64,000 nucleotides of DNA, from contig NZ_ANFY01000007.1 in the NCBI RefSeq assembly GCF_000331225.1, forward strand, positions 124,001 to 188,000, read 5' to 3'. Position 1 is the stretch's first letter, and each line of letters starts with the position of its first letter. The notes below the pieces were generated by a model, which was not told where the DNA came from, made no database searches, and saw only the letters and a program-made list of their open reading frames with translations. Both the position numbers and the translations under genes were made by a program. The stretch comes from Sandarakinorhabdus sp. AAP62. Lineage in GTDB: Bacteria > Pseudomonadota > Alphaproteobacteria > Sphingomonadales > Sphingomonadaceae. Positions 25,272-34,801 of the stretch are shown here, in pieces.

Positions 25272-26729
25272 ATGAGCCCAAGCACGAGCCTTGCTGCCAT
25301 CGCCCTCAATCGCTTTGGCCTTGGCGCCCGCCCCGGCGATGCTGCGCCTGCCGATCCGCGCGGCTGGCTGCTGGGCCAGATTGGCCGGTTTGATCCACGC
25401 CCGGCGGTGATCGCCGGCCTGCCGGACGCCGCGGCGATGACCTTGCAATATCGGCAGAATCTGGCGCAGCTGCGCCGGCAGGGTCTGATCGGGGGGGGCT
25501 TGATCGGAGCCCGCCGACCTGGCGAACCGGAGCCGCGCAAGGGCCCGGAGGCAGAGTCCATGTCCAACCAGGCCCAGCGCGAGCGCCGCCAGGCCTTTGC
25601 CCAGGCCTATGGCGGGCAGGTCGGTGCGCGCTTGGCCGTGTCGCTGGCCAGCACCACGCCCTTTGCCGAACGGCTGGTGCATTTCTGGGCCAATCATTTC
25701 GCCATTTCGACCGACAAGCTGGCGACGGCCACAATGGGCGGCCCGCTGGAATTCGAGGCCATCCGTCCGCACATCGGCGGCCGTTTCATCGACATGCTGC
25801 TGGCCGTCACCCGCCATCCGGGGATGCAATTCTATCTCGATCAGGCGCAGTCGATCGGGCCGAACAGCCTGTTGGGCCAGGCGGCACGCCGCCGCAATGC
25901 ACCCCGGCAGCCCGGCCTCAATGAAAATCTCGCGCGCGAGATCCTCGAACTGCACACGCTGGGTGCCGGCAATTACACGCAGGCCGATGTCGCCGGCCTC
26001 GCCCGCGCGCTCACCGGCTGGAGCATCGGCGGTTTCGTGCGGCGGCCGCTGGGCGAAGCGGCGCCCGATGGCCAATTCGTGTTCCAGCCAAACTGGCACG
26101 AACCCGGCAGCGTGATCGTGGCGGGGCGCCCCTATCGCCAGAACGGCGAAGCGCAGGCACTGGCCATCCTGAATGATCTGGCGCTCAATCCCCTCACTGC
26201 GCGCCGCCTGGCCGAAAAACTTGCCCGCCACTTCGTCGCCGATGCACCGCCGCCGGCGCTGGTGGCGCGCATGGCTGCTGCCTATCTGGCCAGCGGCGGG
26301 CAATTGCCGGCGCTTTACAAGGCGTTGATCGATGCACCGGAAGCGTGGGCCGCGCCCTTGGCCAAGTTCAAGACGCCGTGGGACTGGCTCGTCTCGTCCT
26401 TGCGCGCGCTGGGCCGGGAAAATGTGCCGCCGCTGCAGGCCATCGGGGCGCTGCGCGAACTGGGCCAGCCCACCTGGCGCCCCGGTTCGCCCGCCGGCTG
26501 GGAGGATGATGCCGCGCGCTGGGCGGCGCCTGATGCGCTGCTGCGCCGGGTCGAAGTTGCCAGCCGCATCGCCGCGCCGCTGGCGGCCACGATCGACGCG
26601 CGCAGCCTTGCCCCGCGCATCCTGCCCGGCACGCTGTCCCCCGCCACCGCCGCCGCCATCGCCCGCGCCGAAAGCCCGGTCGAAGGCCTGGCGCTGCTGC
26701 TCGTCGCTCCGGAGTTTCTGCGCCGATGA
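25272..26729 (+). CDS. DUF1800 family protein
   Basis: The 485-residue protein has the DUF1800 pattern: ALNRFGLGARPGD at the N terminus, RLVHFWANHFAIS (about residues 134-146), NENLAREILELHTLG (about residues 218-232) and a C-terminal helical region. Members are almost always encoded next to a DUF1501 protein, as here, where the stop overlaps the next ATG by 4 bases. The biochemical role is not established; secretion-related or periplasmic functions have been proposed for the pair. No clear signal peptide is seen in this member. It follows the dcw terminator. Confidence 0.9.
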   Translation: MSPSTSLAAIALNRFGLGARPGDAAPADPRGWLLGQIGRFDPRPAVIAGLPDAAAMTLQYRQNLAQLRRQGLIGGGLIGARRPGEPEPRKGPEAESMSNQAQRERRQAFAQAYGGQVGARLAVSLASTTPFAERLVHFWANHFAISTDKLATATMGGPLEFEAIRPHIGGRFIDMLLAVTRHPGMQFYLDQAQSIGPNSLLGQAARRRNAPRQPGLNENLAREILELHTLGAGNYTQADVAGLARALTGWSIGGFVRRPLGEAAPDGQFVFQPNWHEPGSVIVAGRPYRQNGEAQALAILNDLALNPLTARRLAEKLARHFVADAPPPALVARMAAAYLASGGQLPALYKALIDAPEAWAAPLAKFKTPWDWLVSSLRALGRENVPPLQAIGALRELGQPTWRPGSPAGWEDDAARWAAPDALLRRVEVASRIAAPLAATIDARSLAPRILPGTLSPATAAAIARAESPVEGLALLLVAPEFLRR

Positions 26730-27874
26730 TCAATCGCCGTTCTCTTCTCGTCGGTCTGGCCGGCGGTTTTGCCCTGAGCCCGCAGTTGGCTCTGGCGGCC
26801 GCCGGCACCGATCAGCGGCTGGTGTTCATCATCCTGCGCGGCGCCATGGACGGGCTGGCCGCCATCCCGCCCATCGGCGATTCTCGCCTGAACCAGTTGC
26901 GCGGCGCGCTGGCGCAGCCGCCGGAACAATTTGGCCCGCCGTTGCAACTGACCAGCAATTTCGCCGCCCACCCGGCGCTGAAAGGCTTTGCCGGCCTGTT
27001 CGCCGCTGGTGAAGCCGGCGTTGTTCACGCTATCGCCAGCCCCTATCGCGAGCGCAGCCACTTCGACGCGCAGAACATCCTCGAAACCGGTGGCAGCGCG
27101 GCCTATGCGCTGAAGGATGGCTGGCTCAACCGGCTGTTGCCATTGCTGCCGGCGGCACCGCCGCCCGTTGCAATTGCCGCCACCCTGCCAGCCCTGTTGC
27201 GCGGAGCCGCGCCCACCACCAGTTTCGCCCCCAGCCGCCTGCCCGACGCCAGCGCCAGCCTGAAGGCCCGTGTCGCTTCCCTGTACGAAAATGACGCGCT
27301 GCTCCACCGGCTGTGGAGTGAGGCGATGGCGACCGAGATGATGGCCGGCGCCAGCGACGGCGGTGCCGCCAACCCGCAAGGCCTTGCCGCCAGTGCCGCC
27401 CGCCTGCTCGCCGATCCGGCGGGCCCGCGCATCGCGGTGCTGGAAATGGGCGGCTGGGATACGCATGCCGGCCAGGCGCAGCGGCTGGGGAACCAGCTGC
27501 GCCAGCTGGACAACGTGTTTGCCACGCTGAAACAGGGCCTGGGCCCGGCCTGGGCCAATACGCTGGTGATCGCCGCCACCGAATTCGGCCGCACGGTTGC
27601 GGCCAATGGCACCGGCGGCACCGATCACGGCACTGCCAGCGCGGCGCTGCTCGCCGGTGGCCGGTTGAAGGGCGGGCCCGCTGCCGGCCGCGTGCTCGGT
27701 GACTGGCCGGGGCTGGGCAATCTGTATGAAGGCCGCGATCTGTTGCCCACCACCAGCCTCAACGGCCTGTTTGCCGGCGCTGCCGCCGGGCTGTTCGGGC
27801 TTGATCCGGCCCTGGTGACGCGCCGGGTGTTTGCAGCCGCGCCCGCGCCGGCGCTGGCCATCGTCAGGGTGTAA
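26726..27874 (+). CDS. DUF1501 family protein, Tat-type signal
   Basis: The 382-residue protein starts MINRRSLLVGLAGGFALSP, with a twin-arginine-like motif before a hydrophobic stretch, so export is likely. Family features include VFIILRGAMDGLAAI, SPYRERSHFDAQNILETG, LEMGGWDTHAGQ and VIAATEFGRTVAANGTGGTDHG, which resemble the metal-binding pattern of the alkaline phosphatase/sulfatase superfamily. The enzymatic function is unknown. It is translationally coupled to the DUF1800 gene, and its 3' end overlaps the convergent hydrolase gene by 11 bases. Confidence 0.92.
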   Translation: MINRRSLLVGLAGGFALSPQLALAAAGTDQRLVFIILRGAMDGLAAIPPIGDSRLNQLRGALAQPPEQFGPPLQLTSNFAAHPALKGFAGLFAAGEAGVVHAIASPYRERSHFDAQNILETGGSAAYALKDGWLNRLLPLLPAAPPPVAIAATLPALLRGAAPTTSFAPSRLPDASASLKARVASLYENDALLHRLWSEAMATEMMAGASDGGAANPQGLAASAARLLADPAGPRIAVLEMGGWDTHAGQAQRLGNQLRQLDNVFATLKQGLGPAWANTLVIAATEFGRTVAANGTGGTDHGTASAALLAGGRLKGGPAAGRVLGDWPGLGNLYEGRDLLPTTSLNGLFAGAAAGLFGLDPALVTRRVFAAAPAPALAIVRV

Positions 27875-28727
27875 GCACGCGCAGCAAGAAATTGCTGCTG
27901 TCAATCAGCGCCGTGGCCTTGCCGCGAAACGGCTTTGAAAGTGCCATCAGGATGCCGATGTGGCCGACGCCGGGATAAAGCCGCACTTCGGCCCGGCCGC
28001 CCAGATCATTGACCGCATTGGCCAGCCGCAGGCTGTTGCGCGGCAGCACCGTCGTATCGGCATCGCCGTGCAGCAGCAGCAAGGCCGGCGCATCCAGCCT
28101 TGCAAAATGGATCGGCTGCGTCTGCACCAGTTCGCCCGCATTGCCCATGGCCGCATCCGCCGCGCCGCCGGCCACGAAGGGCAGGAAATCCGCCGGCCCG
28201 GCCAGGCTGACGGCGGCCTTGATGCCATCCGCCACGCCCCAGCGCCGATCGAGCGCCAGCAGCAGCGCGATATGCGCTCCAGCCGAATGGCCCATCACCG
28301 CCACCCGTTCCGGATCGCCGCCATGCCTGGCGATATTGGCCGCCACCCATTTCAGCGCCGCCGCGCCATCTTCCACGAACGCCGGCCAGCGCACCTGCGG
28401 CACCAGCCGATAATCGGGCAGCACCACCACGAAACCCCTTGCGGCCAACGCCCGCGCCGCAAAGCCATAGCCATCGCGACCGCCGCTGTTCCAGCTGCCA
28501 CCATAGAAGAACACGACCACCGGCAGTTTGCCGGTCGCACCCTTGGGCGCCCAGATTTCGAGCGTCTGCCGCGGATCGGTCCCGAAGGCGACGCCATCCA
28601 CCAGCTGCTTCACCCCGCCATCACCGGGGGTGAGATTGTTGATCCCGTTCAGGGCCCCCAGCCGCGAACAGGCGGCGACGAGCGGGGACAGAGCAGCGAC
28701 AGTGAGGAGAGAGCGGCGGGACATCAT
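27864..28727 (-). CDS. Alpha/beta-hydrolase lipoprotein, carboxylesterase-like
   Basis: The 287-residue protein begins MMSRRSLLTVAALSPLVAAC, combining a twin-arginine-like motif with a lipobox, so it is probably an envelope lipoprotein. The esterase/lipase (BD-FAE or kynurenine formamidase-like) fold shows VVVFFYGGSWNSG (the oxyanion region, with Tyr in place of the usual His), the nucleophile motif GHSAGAH, an acid in LLHGDADTTV and the His in YPGVGHIGI. Its substrate is unknown. The start is uncertain because no ribosome site is seen; a longer upstream frame lacks secretion features. It is convergent with DUF1501 and divergent from iorA. Confidence 0.85.
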   Translation of the reverse strand: MMSRRSLLTVAALSPLVAACSRLGALNGINNLTPGDGGVKQLVDGVAFGTDPRQTLEIWAPKGATGKLPVVVFFYGGSWNSGGRDGYGFAARALAARGFVVVLPDYRLVPQVRWPAFVEDGAAALKWVAANIARHGGDPERVAVMGHSAGAHIALLLALDRRWGVADGIKAAVSLAGPADFLPFVAGGAADAAMGNAGELVQTQPIHFARLDAPALLLLHGDADTTVLPRNSLRLANAVNDLGGRAEVRLYPGVGHIGILMALSKPFRGKATALIDSSNFLLRVLTP

Positions 28728-28757
28728 GGCTTGGGGATAGGGAGTTGGCAGCAATTG

Positions 28758-28801
28758 GGCAATCGGCGCGGATTGCCGCTGCCCGCGTGCCCGGTTATGC
28801 T
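28758..28801 (+). promoter_or_regulatory. Candidate promoter and dyad operator upstream of iorA
   Basis: GGCAATC (28758-28764) and GATTGCC (28771-28777) form a perfect 7-bp dyad. Overlapping it, TTGCCG (28773-28778) and TATGCT (28796-28801) are spaced by 17 bases and resemble a housekeeping promoter for the molybdenum hydroxylase operon starting at 28831. The dyad over the -35 element would suit repression. Found by eye only. Confidence 0.38.
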
Positions 28802-28830
28802 GTTTCCCGCACGCAGGGGAGACAAGCGCG

Positions 28831-29280
28831 ATGAAGCTCAACATCAATGGCAAACCCGTCGAGGTAACCGCCGATCCTGACATGCCCTTGCTGTGGGCGC
28901 TGCGCGATGTGCTGGGGCTGACCGGCACCAAGTTCGGCTGCGGCGCCGGTTTCTGCGGGGCGTGCACGGTGCAGCTGGATGGCGAGCCGGTGCGCGGTTG
29001 CCAGACGCCGGTTTCGGCGGTGGGCACGGCCAAGATCACCACCATCGAAGGGCTTTCCGCCAGCGCCTGGGGCCGCAAGTTGCAGGATGCCTGGGTGGCG
29101 CTGGATGTGCCGCAGTGCGGTTATTGCCAGGCCGGGCAGTTGCTGGCCGCCGAAGCGCTGCTGCGTACCACGCCCAAGCCGACCGATGCCGATATCGATG
29201 CGGCGATGAGCGGCAATATCTGCCGCTGCGCCACCTACACCCGCATCCGGGCGGCCATCAAGCAGGCGGCCGCAGCATGA
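28831..29280 (+). CDS. iorA: [2Fe-2S] subunit of a molybdenum hydroxylase (IorA/CoxS type)
   Basis: The 149-residue protein carries two iron-sulfur clusters that pass electrons out of a xanthine-oxidase-family enzyme. Cys37, 42, 45 and 57 form the plant-ferredoxin-type site ([12 protein letters not shown]), and Cys96, 99, 131 and 133 form the second site (CGYC and CRC). It has no signal peptide, so it would be carried across the membrane with a Tat-exported partner. A GGGGAGA ribosome site precedes the ATG. Its stop overlaps the first large subunit by ATGA. The symbol follows isoquinoline 1-oxidoreductase; the actual substrate is unknown. Confidence 0.93.
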   Translation: MKLNINGKPVEVTADPDMPLLWALRDVLGLTGTKFGCGAGFCGACTVQLDGEPVRGCQTPVSAVGTAKITTIEGLSASAWGRKLQDAWVALDVPQCGYCQAGQLLAAEALLRTTPKPTDADIDAAMSGNICRCATYTRIRAAIKQAAAA

Positions 29281-31520
29281 AGGCCTCTCGCCGCGATGTG
29301 CTGAAGGCCGGGGTGCTGGCCGGCGGCGGCCTGTCGTTGGGCCTGCAAATCAGCGGCGGTGCCAAGGCCGCCATGCCGGGGCAATTGTCAGCGTTCGTGC
29401 GCATTGGCACGGATGGCAGCATCACCATCACTGCCCACCAGCCGGAAATCGGCCAGGGTGTGCGCACCAGTTTCCCGATGATGATCGCCGAGGAACTGGA
29501 CGTGGATTGGGCGCAGGTGACGGTGCAGCCGGCCTTGGGCGACCGTTCCACCTATGGCGTGCAGCTGGCCGGCGGTTCGTCGGCGACGCCGACCCAGTTC
29601 GAACGCATGCGCCGGCTGGGTGCGGGCGCGCGGGCCATGCTGGTACAGGCGGCCGCCAACGCCTGGGGCGTGCCGGCGGCGGAGATCACCACCGGCAGCG
29701 CCATGCTGCACCACAAGGCCAGCGGCCGCAGCGCGCGCTATGCCGACATGGCCGAAGCGGCCGCCGCAATTCCCGCGCCTGATCCCAAGACGCTGCCGCT
29801 GAAAGACTGGTCGCAGTTCAAAATTCTGGGCAAACGCGTGCCGGGCGTGGACAATCGCGCCATCGTGACCGGCAAGCCCCTGTTCGGCATCGATACCCGC
29901 CTGCCCGGCATGGTCTATGCCGCCTTCGCCAAATCCCCGGTGTTCGGCGGCAAGCTGAAGAGCGCCAACCGCGCCGCCGCGCTGGCCGTGCCGGGCGTGA
30001 AGGGCCTGATCAACGTGGCCGAGCGCCGCGACCTGAAGACCGAGATCGACATCGCCCTGCCCGGCATCGAGGTGCTGCCGGAAGGCATCGCCGTGCTGGC
30101 AACGTCCACCTGGGCGGCGCTGCGCGGCCGCGATGCGCTGGCGTGCGTGTGGGAAGGCGGCGATGCGGCCTTTCAGTCCACGGCCGCCTGGGAAGCCGCT
30201 GCCGCCAAGGCATTCAAGGACGGCCCGCAGAAGCCCGGTTACATGAACCATGGCAATGCGCCGGCAAAGATGGCCACTGCCGCGAAGAAGGTGAGCGCCG
30301 AATACAGCTACCCCTTCCTTGCCCACAGCGCGCTGGAACCGATCAACGCCACGGCCCATGTGCAGGGCGACAAGTGCGAGCTGTGGCTTTCCACCCAGAC
30401 GCCGGAAGACGCGCGCCGCATGGTGGCGCTGGCGCTGGGGCTGAAGGTGGCCGATGTCACCATCCACATGATGCGATCGGGCGGTGGATTTGGCCGGCGC
30501 CTGATGAACGATTTCGCCGTTGAAGCCGCGGTGATCGCCAAGGCCGCCGGCGTGCCGGTGAAGCTGACCTGGGACCGAGCCCAGGATTTCGCTCACGACT
30601 GGCTGCGCCCCGGGGGCTGGCACAAATTGGAAGCCGGGCTGGACGAGAAGGGCGACATCATCGCCTGGCACGATCACTTCGTCAGCTTCGGCGCTGATGG
30701 CAAGCTCAACCCCACCGCCGTGATTGATGGCTCGCTGTTCCCATCGGGCGTGATCAAGGATTTCCGCGCCGATGTGACGGTGCTGCCGATTGCCTCCACG
30801 CTGGGCTGGCTGCGCGCGCCGATCAACAACGCCTTTGCCTTCGTCACCCAGGGTTTCATCGACGATTGCGCGCAGGCCGCCGGGCGCGACCCGCTGGAAT
30901 ATCGCCGCGCCGTGCTGGGGGCGCCGCGCGCCATTCCAATCGCCGAGGAATTCAGCGGCGAGACCGGCGAGGACATGAAGGGCACGCCCTACAACACCGG
31001 CCGCATGCGCGGCGTGCTCGACAAGGCCGCCGAAATGGCCGGCTGGGGCCGCAAGCTGACGCCCAAGGCTGGCGAACGCCGCGGGCTCGGCATTGCCTTC
31101 CACTTCAGCCACCTCGGTTATTTCGCCAATGTGGTGGAAGCCAGCGTGGCCAATGACGGCAGCGTGAAGGTGCATCATGTGTGGGTGGCAGCCGATATCG
31201 GCAAGCAGATCGTCAACCTGTCGGGCGCCGAAAACCAGGTGCAGGGCAGCGTGATCGACGCGCTGGGTGCGGCGCTGGGTCAGAAGATCACCTTTGCCGA
31301 TGGCGCGGTGGAGCAGAAGAATTACGGCGATTTCCACTTGGCCCGCATGGACATGGCGCCAGCGGTGGATGTCGCCTTCCTGTCCACAGAATACATGACC
31401 ACCGGTCTGGGCGAGCCGGCCTATCCCAGCCTTGCCCCGGCGTTGGCCGGTGCCATCCATGCCGCGACTGGCAAGCGCCTGCGCACATTGCCGCTCGACA
31501 CCAGCCAATTGACCGCGTGA
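29277..31520 (+). CDS. Molybdopterin-binding subunit 1 (IorB/xanthine dehydrogenase family)
   Basis: The 747-residue protein begins with a twin-arginine signal ([15 protein letters not shown]), so it should fold with its cofactor in the cytosol and be exported to the periplasm. The MoCo domain shows [48 protein letters not shown] and the C-terminal [14 protein letters not shown], whose Glu is the expected catalytic base. These fit the two-subunit IorAB type that lacks a FAD subunit and passes electrons to a cytochrome or similar acceptor. Substrate is unknown: N-heterocycles or aldehydes are the usual ones. It lies between iorA and a close paralogue. Confidence 0.92.
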   Translation: MKASRRDVLKAGVLAGGGLSLGLQISGGAKAAMPGQLSAFVRIGTDGSITITAHQPEIGQGVRTSFPMMIAEELDVDWAQVTVQPALGDRSTYGVQLAGGSSATPTQFERMRRLGAGARAMLVQAAANAWGVPAAEITTGSAMLHHKASGRSARYADMAEAAAAIPAPDPKTLPLKDWSQFKILGKRVPGVDNRAIVTGKPLFGIDTRLPGMVYAAFAKSPVFGGKLKSANRAAALAVPGVKGLINVAERRDLKTEIDIALPGIEVLPEGIAVLATSTWAALRGRDALACVWEGGDAAFQSTAAWEAAAAKAFKDGPQKPGYMNHGNAPAKMATAAKKVSAEYSYPFLAHSALEPINATAHVQGDKCELWLSTQTPEDARRMVALALGLKVADVTIHMMRSGGGFGRRLMNDFAVEAAVIAKAAGVPVKLTWDRAQDFAHDWLRPGGWHKLEAGLDEKGDIIAWHDHFVSFGADGKLNPTAVIDGSLFPSGVIKDFRADVTVLPIASTLGWLRAPINNAFAFVTQGFIDDCAQAAGRDPLEYRRAVLGAPRAIPIAEEFSGETGEDMKGTPYNTGRMRGVLDKAAEMAGWGRKLTPKAGERRGLGIAFHFSHLGYFANVVEASVANDGSVKVHHVWVAADIGKQIVNLSGAENQVQGSVIDALGAALGQKITFADGAVEQKNYGDFHLARMDMAPAVDVAFLSTEYMTTGLGEPAYPSLAPALAGAIHAATGKRLRTLPLDTSQLTA

Positions 31521-31527
31521 GGCCATT

Positions 31528-33690
31528 ATGAACATCCAGCTCAGCCGCCGCAATTTCCTCTTTGCCAGCGCGGCGCTGGGCGGGGGGCTTTATCTGGGCT
31601 TGTCGCCGGAGCGGGCGGACGCGGCAGAACCGGGCCAGCTGAACGCCTGGGTGGTGATCCCCGCCACGGGCCGCATCCGGATCATGGCCAGCAACCCGGA
31701 AGTGGGCCAGGGCATCCGCACCAGCCTGCCGATGGTGATTGCCGAGGAACTGGACGCCGATTGGGCCGCCGTGGAGATCGTGCCGACGCTGGCCGATGCC
31801 AGGATCTATGGCCGGCAGGTGGCGGGTGGCAGCCAGGCCATGCCGACGCAATATGAACCGATGCGCCGCGTGGGCGCAGCGGCCCGCGGGATGATTTTGC
31901 AGGCCGCCGCCAGCGCCTGGAACGTGCCGGTGGCGGAACTCAATACGGACAAGGGCCATGTCGTTCATGGCACCAAGCGCGCGCCCTATGGCCAGTTTGC
32001 CGCTGCGGCCGCCGCCCTGCCGGCACCCGACATGGCCGGCGTTGCCGTGAAGGACCCCAAGAGTTTCCGCCTGATCGGCAGTTTCCAGCCCGGCGTGAAC
32101 AACCGCGCCATCGTGGCCGGCAAACAGGATTACGGCATCGATGCGGTGGTGCCGGGCATGATCCACGCCGCCTTCCACAAATCCGGCGTGCAGGGTGCCA
32201 AGGTGAAATCGGCCAATGTGGCGGCCATCAAGGCGATGGGCGGCGTGAAGGATGCCTTCATCGTCGCCGGTACCGATGAATATGAAGGCCTGGCCAGCGG
32301 CGTTGCCATTTTGGCGGACACGACCTGGCACGCGGAACGCGCCCGCGCGGCACTGAAAGTGGAATGGAGCGACAGCCCGGCCGCCTTCCAGTCCACCGCC
32401 GCCTGGGCGAAAATGGCCGCCGATGCCAAGGGCAAGCCGCCCGCCATGCCCATCCATGCCAGTGGCGATGTGAGCGCAGCCATGGCCAGGGCCACGAAGC
32501 GGGTGGCCGCCGATTACGCCTATCCCTTCATTCCGCACGTGCCGATGGAGCCGATCAACTGCACGGCGCGGGTGGATGGCGACAAGGTCGAGATCTGGGC
32601 GCCGACGCAGAATCCGGAGCCGGGCCGTGCTGCGGTGGCAAAGCTGCTGGGCGTGCCACCGGAGAATGTCACCATCCACATGATGCGCGTGGGCGGCGGC
32701 TTCGGTCGGCGCTTGCAGAATGATTACATGGTCGAGGCCGTCGCCATTGCGAAACAGGCCGGCCGGCCGGTGAAGCTGACCTGGACGCGCGAGGATGACA
32801 TCACCCAGGATTATCTGCGCCCCGGCGGCTGGCATTATCTCGAAGCCGGGCTGGACGCGCAGGGTCGCTGCATCGCGTGGGACAATCATTTCATCAGCTT
32901 TGGCCAGGGCGGCAAATTTGCGCGTGCCGCCGGCATCGGCCCCACCGATTTCCCCGCCGGCATCGTCGAGGATTTCCGGCTGGGCGCCACCGTATTGCCG
33001 CTGATCCACACCACGGGGTTCCTGCGCGCGCCGGCCAACAATGCCTTCGGCTTTGTCACCCAAGGCTTCATCGACGAACTGGCGCACGCTGCCGGCGCTG
33101 ATCCGGTGCAGTTTCGCCGCGATTTCCTGGGCGCCCCGCGCATCATCGGCGATCCCAAGTCGCGCGGGCCCTATAATACGGGGCGCATGCGCGCCGTGCT
33201 CGACAAGGCCGCCGCCATGGCCGGCTGGGGCCGCAAGCTGCCCAGGCGCACCGGGCTGGGGGTGGCCTTCCACTTCAGCCACCTCGGTTACTTCGCCAAT
33301 GTGATCGAAGCCAGCGTGGCGACGGACGGCACGGTGAAGGTGCACAAGGTGTGGGTCGCCGGCGACATCGGCCGCCAGATCGTCAACCCGGCAGGCGCCA
33401 TGAACCAGGTGCAGGGCAGCATTCTCGATGCGCTGGGCGCGTGCATGGGCCATGAAATCACGTTCGCCGATGGCGCCATCGAACAGCGCAATTTCGGTGA
33501 CGTGCCGATGCTGCGCAACGAACAGATCCCGCCGATCGAGGTCGCCTTCCTCACGCCGGATTATCCGGTGACCGGCCTGGGTGAGCCGGCATATCCGGCG
33601 GTCGCGCCGGCGCTGGCCAACGCGATCTTTGCTGCAACGGGCGTGCGCCTGCGCAAATTGCCGCTGGATCTGGCGCAACTGAAAGCCTGA
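31528..33690 (+). CDS. Molybdopterin-binding subunit 2 (IorB/xanthine dehydrogenase family)
   Basis: The 720-residue paralogue of the preceding gene has its own twin-arginine signal (SRRNFLFASAALGGG). It retains [48 protein letters not shown] and [14 protein letters not shown] with the catalytic Glu, so both copies look active. The two differ in the N-terminal half and in the RFRRD/EYRRA region, suggesting different substrates. It starts 7 bases after the first copy, so both probably share the single IorA subunit. The arrangement implies alternative enzymes or a hetero-oligomer; this is inference. Confidence 0.92.
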   Translation: MNIQLSRRNFLFASAALGGGLYLGLSPERADAAEPGQLNAWVVIPATGRIRIMASNPEVGQGIRTSLPMVIAEELDADWAAVEIVPTLADARIYGRQVAGGSQAMPTQYEPMRRVGAAARGMILQAAASAWNVPVAELNTDKGHVVHGTKRAPYGQFAAAAAALPAPDMAGVAVKDPKSFRLIGSFQPGVNNRAIVAGKQDYGIDAVVPGMIHAAFHKSGVQGAKVKSANVAAIKAMGGVKDAFIVAGTDEYEGLASGVAILADTTWHAERARAALKVEWSDSPAAFQSTAAWAKMAADAKGKPPAMPIHASGDVSAAMARATKRVAADYAYPFIPHVPMEPINCTARVDGDKVEIWAPTQNPEPGRAAVAKLLGVPPENVTIHMMRVGGGFGRRLQNDYMVEAVAIAKQAGRPVKLTWTREDDITQDYLRPGGWHYLEAGLDAQGRCIAWDNHFISFGQGGKFARAAGIGPTDFPAGIVEDFRLGATVLPLIHTTGFLRAPANNAFGFVTQGFIDELAHAAGADPVQFRRDFLGAPRIIGDPKSRGPYNTGRMRAVLDKAAAMAGWGRKLPRRTGLGVAFHFSHLGYFANVIEASVATDGTVKVHKVWVAGDIGRQIVNPAGAMNQVQGSILDALGACMGHEITFADGAIEQRNFGDVPMLRNEQIPPIEVAFLTPDYPVTGLGEPAYPAVAPALANAIFAATGVRLRKLPLDLAQLKA

Positions 33691-33731
33691 ACTGTCGCAC
33701 GTTTGACATAATTTGCAGGCAGTGCAGCGCC

Positions 33732-34394
33732 ATGCGTTACATTTCTGTAATCTCTATGCTGCTCGCCTCGCCTGCCGCCGCCCAGGATGTGCAAAGCTGG
33801 AACACGTTGCTGGTGCAAGGCCCGGTGGACGGCAAGCTGCTGCTGTGGGCTGAGGTGCAACCGCGCTTCACCAATGACGCGGATCGGCTGGGCCAGTTCA
33901 TCGCGCGCGGCGCACTGGGCGTGCGGCTGAAGAACGACATCGATCTGCACGCCGGCTATCATTTTCAGCATAATAATCCGGCGCCGGGCATCACCAGCGA
34001 CGAACATCGCTTCTGGCAGCAGGTGATGGCCCCGGTGCTGCGGCAGGAAAATGGCTTTGCGCTGATCACCCGCTGGCGGCTGGAACAGCGCACGTTCGAA
34101 GGCGCCGATGATCTGGGCTGGCGACTGCGCATGCAGTGGCGGGTGCAGCAGCCACTGCATGGCAAGGGCAGCGCCGGGCCGCTGGCGTGGAGCGAGACCT
34201 TCTTTGCGCTGAACAGCACCGATTGGGGGGCGCGCGGCGGCTTTGATCAGCAGCGCAGTTTCATCGGCTGGCTGCAACCGCTGGGCAAACGGCTGAACCT
34301 GGAAGCCGGCTACATGCATCAGCATATCAACCGGCCCGGCCGCAATCCTGGCAACCACGTGATCAACCTCACGCTCAACCGCCGGCTCGGCTGA
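33732..34394 (+). CDS. DUF2490 family outer-membrane-type protein
   Basis: The 220-residue protein has a short signal peptide cleaved near ASPAAAQD and then alternating amphipathic strands (LLLWAEVQPRF, LHAGYHFQHN, RWRLEQRTF, LNLEAGYMHQHI, NHVINLTLNRRLG) typical of DUF2490, which is predicted to form a beta-barrel. Function is unknown. It begins 41 bases after the second molybdopterin subunit and may belong to the same transcript, for example as a pore for substrate entry; this link rests on position only. It ends 21 bases before the convergent cytochrome c gene. Confidence 0.82.
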   Translation: MRYISVISMLLASPAAAQDVQSWNTLLVQGPVDGKLLLWAEVQPRFTNDADRLGQFIARGALGVRLKNDIDLHAGYHFQHNNPAPGITSDEHRFWQQVMAPVLRQENGFALITRWRLEQRTFEGADDLGWRLRMQWRVQQPLHGKGSAGPLAWSETFFALNSTDWGARGGFDQQRSFIGWLQPLGKRLNLEAGYMHQHINRPGRNPGNHVINLTLNRRLG

Positions 34395-34415
34395 GCTGGC
34401 GGCTGGCGCGCGGCT

Positions 34416-34781
34416 TTAGTTCAGCGTCTTGAGATAGGCGATCACGTCCTTGCGCTTCTTGGCATCGGCGATGCCGGCAAAGGCCATCTTGGTGCCCGGC
34501 ACATAGGCCGCGGGCTTGGTCAGATAGGTGTCGAGATTGGCATCGGTCCAGTTGACAGCCTTGGCCTTCATCGCCGCCGAATAGCTGAAGCCGGCGACGC
34601 TCGCCGATTTGCGGCCCGCCACCCCGGCCATCGATGGCCCGATGCGGTTCTGCCCGGCCACCACGCTGTGGCAGGCCTTGCACTGCACAAAGGCCTTTTC
34701 ACCGGCAGCTGCATCCTGGGCCGCCACCGGGGCCGCCAGGGCCATGGCGGCCAGGGCGGTGGTGATGTGAATCATCTTCAT
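34416..34781 (-). CDS. Periplasmic class I cytochrome c (c2/c550 type)
   Basis: The 121-residue protein has a signal peptide (MKMIHITTALAAMALAAPVAAQ), one haem site C34-K-A-C37-H38 and the distal ligand M99 in PGTKMAFAG. Mature size is about 100 residues, as for small soluble electron carriers. ATG 34781 is preferred because AGGAG lies seven bases upstream. It follows the copper-chaperone gene by 20 bases on the same strand, so it is the last gene of the minus-strand operon. It could accept electrons from the periplasmic molybdenum hydroxylase encoded nearby or feed a terminal oxidase; both are inference. Confidence 0.92.
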   Translation of the reverse strand: MKMIHITTALAAMALAAPVAAQDAAAGEKAFVQCKACHSVVAGQNRIGPSMAGVAGRKSASVAGFSYSAAMKAKAVNWTDANLDTYLTKPAAYVPGTKMAFAGIADAKKRKDVIAYLKTLN

Positions 34782-34801
34782 GATGTCGTCTCCTTGCTTG
34801 A

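Noticed and set aside
29388-33678. Two long minus-strand frames opposite the molybdenum hydroxylase subunits
   Set aside because: His/Gly/Ala-rich antisense translations of conserved genes with no domain features.
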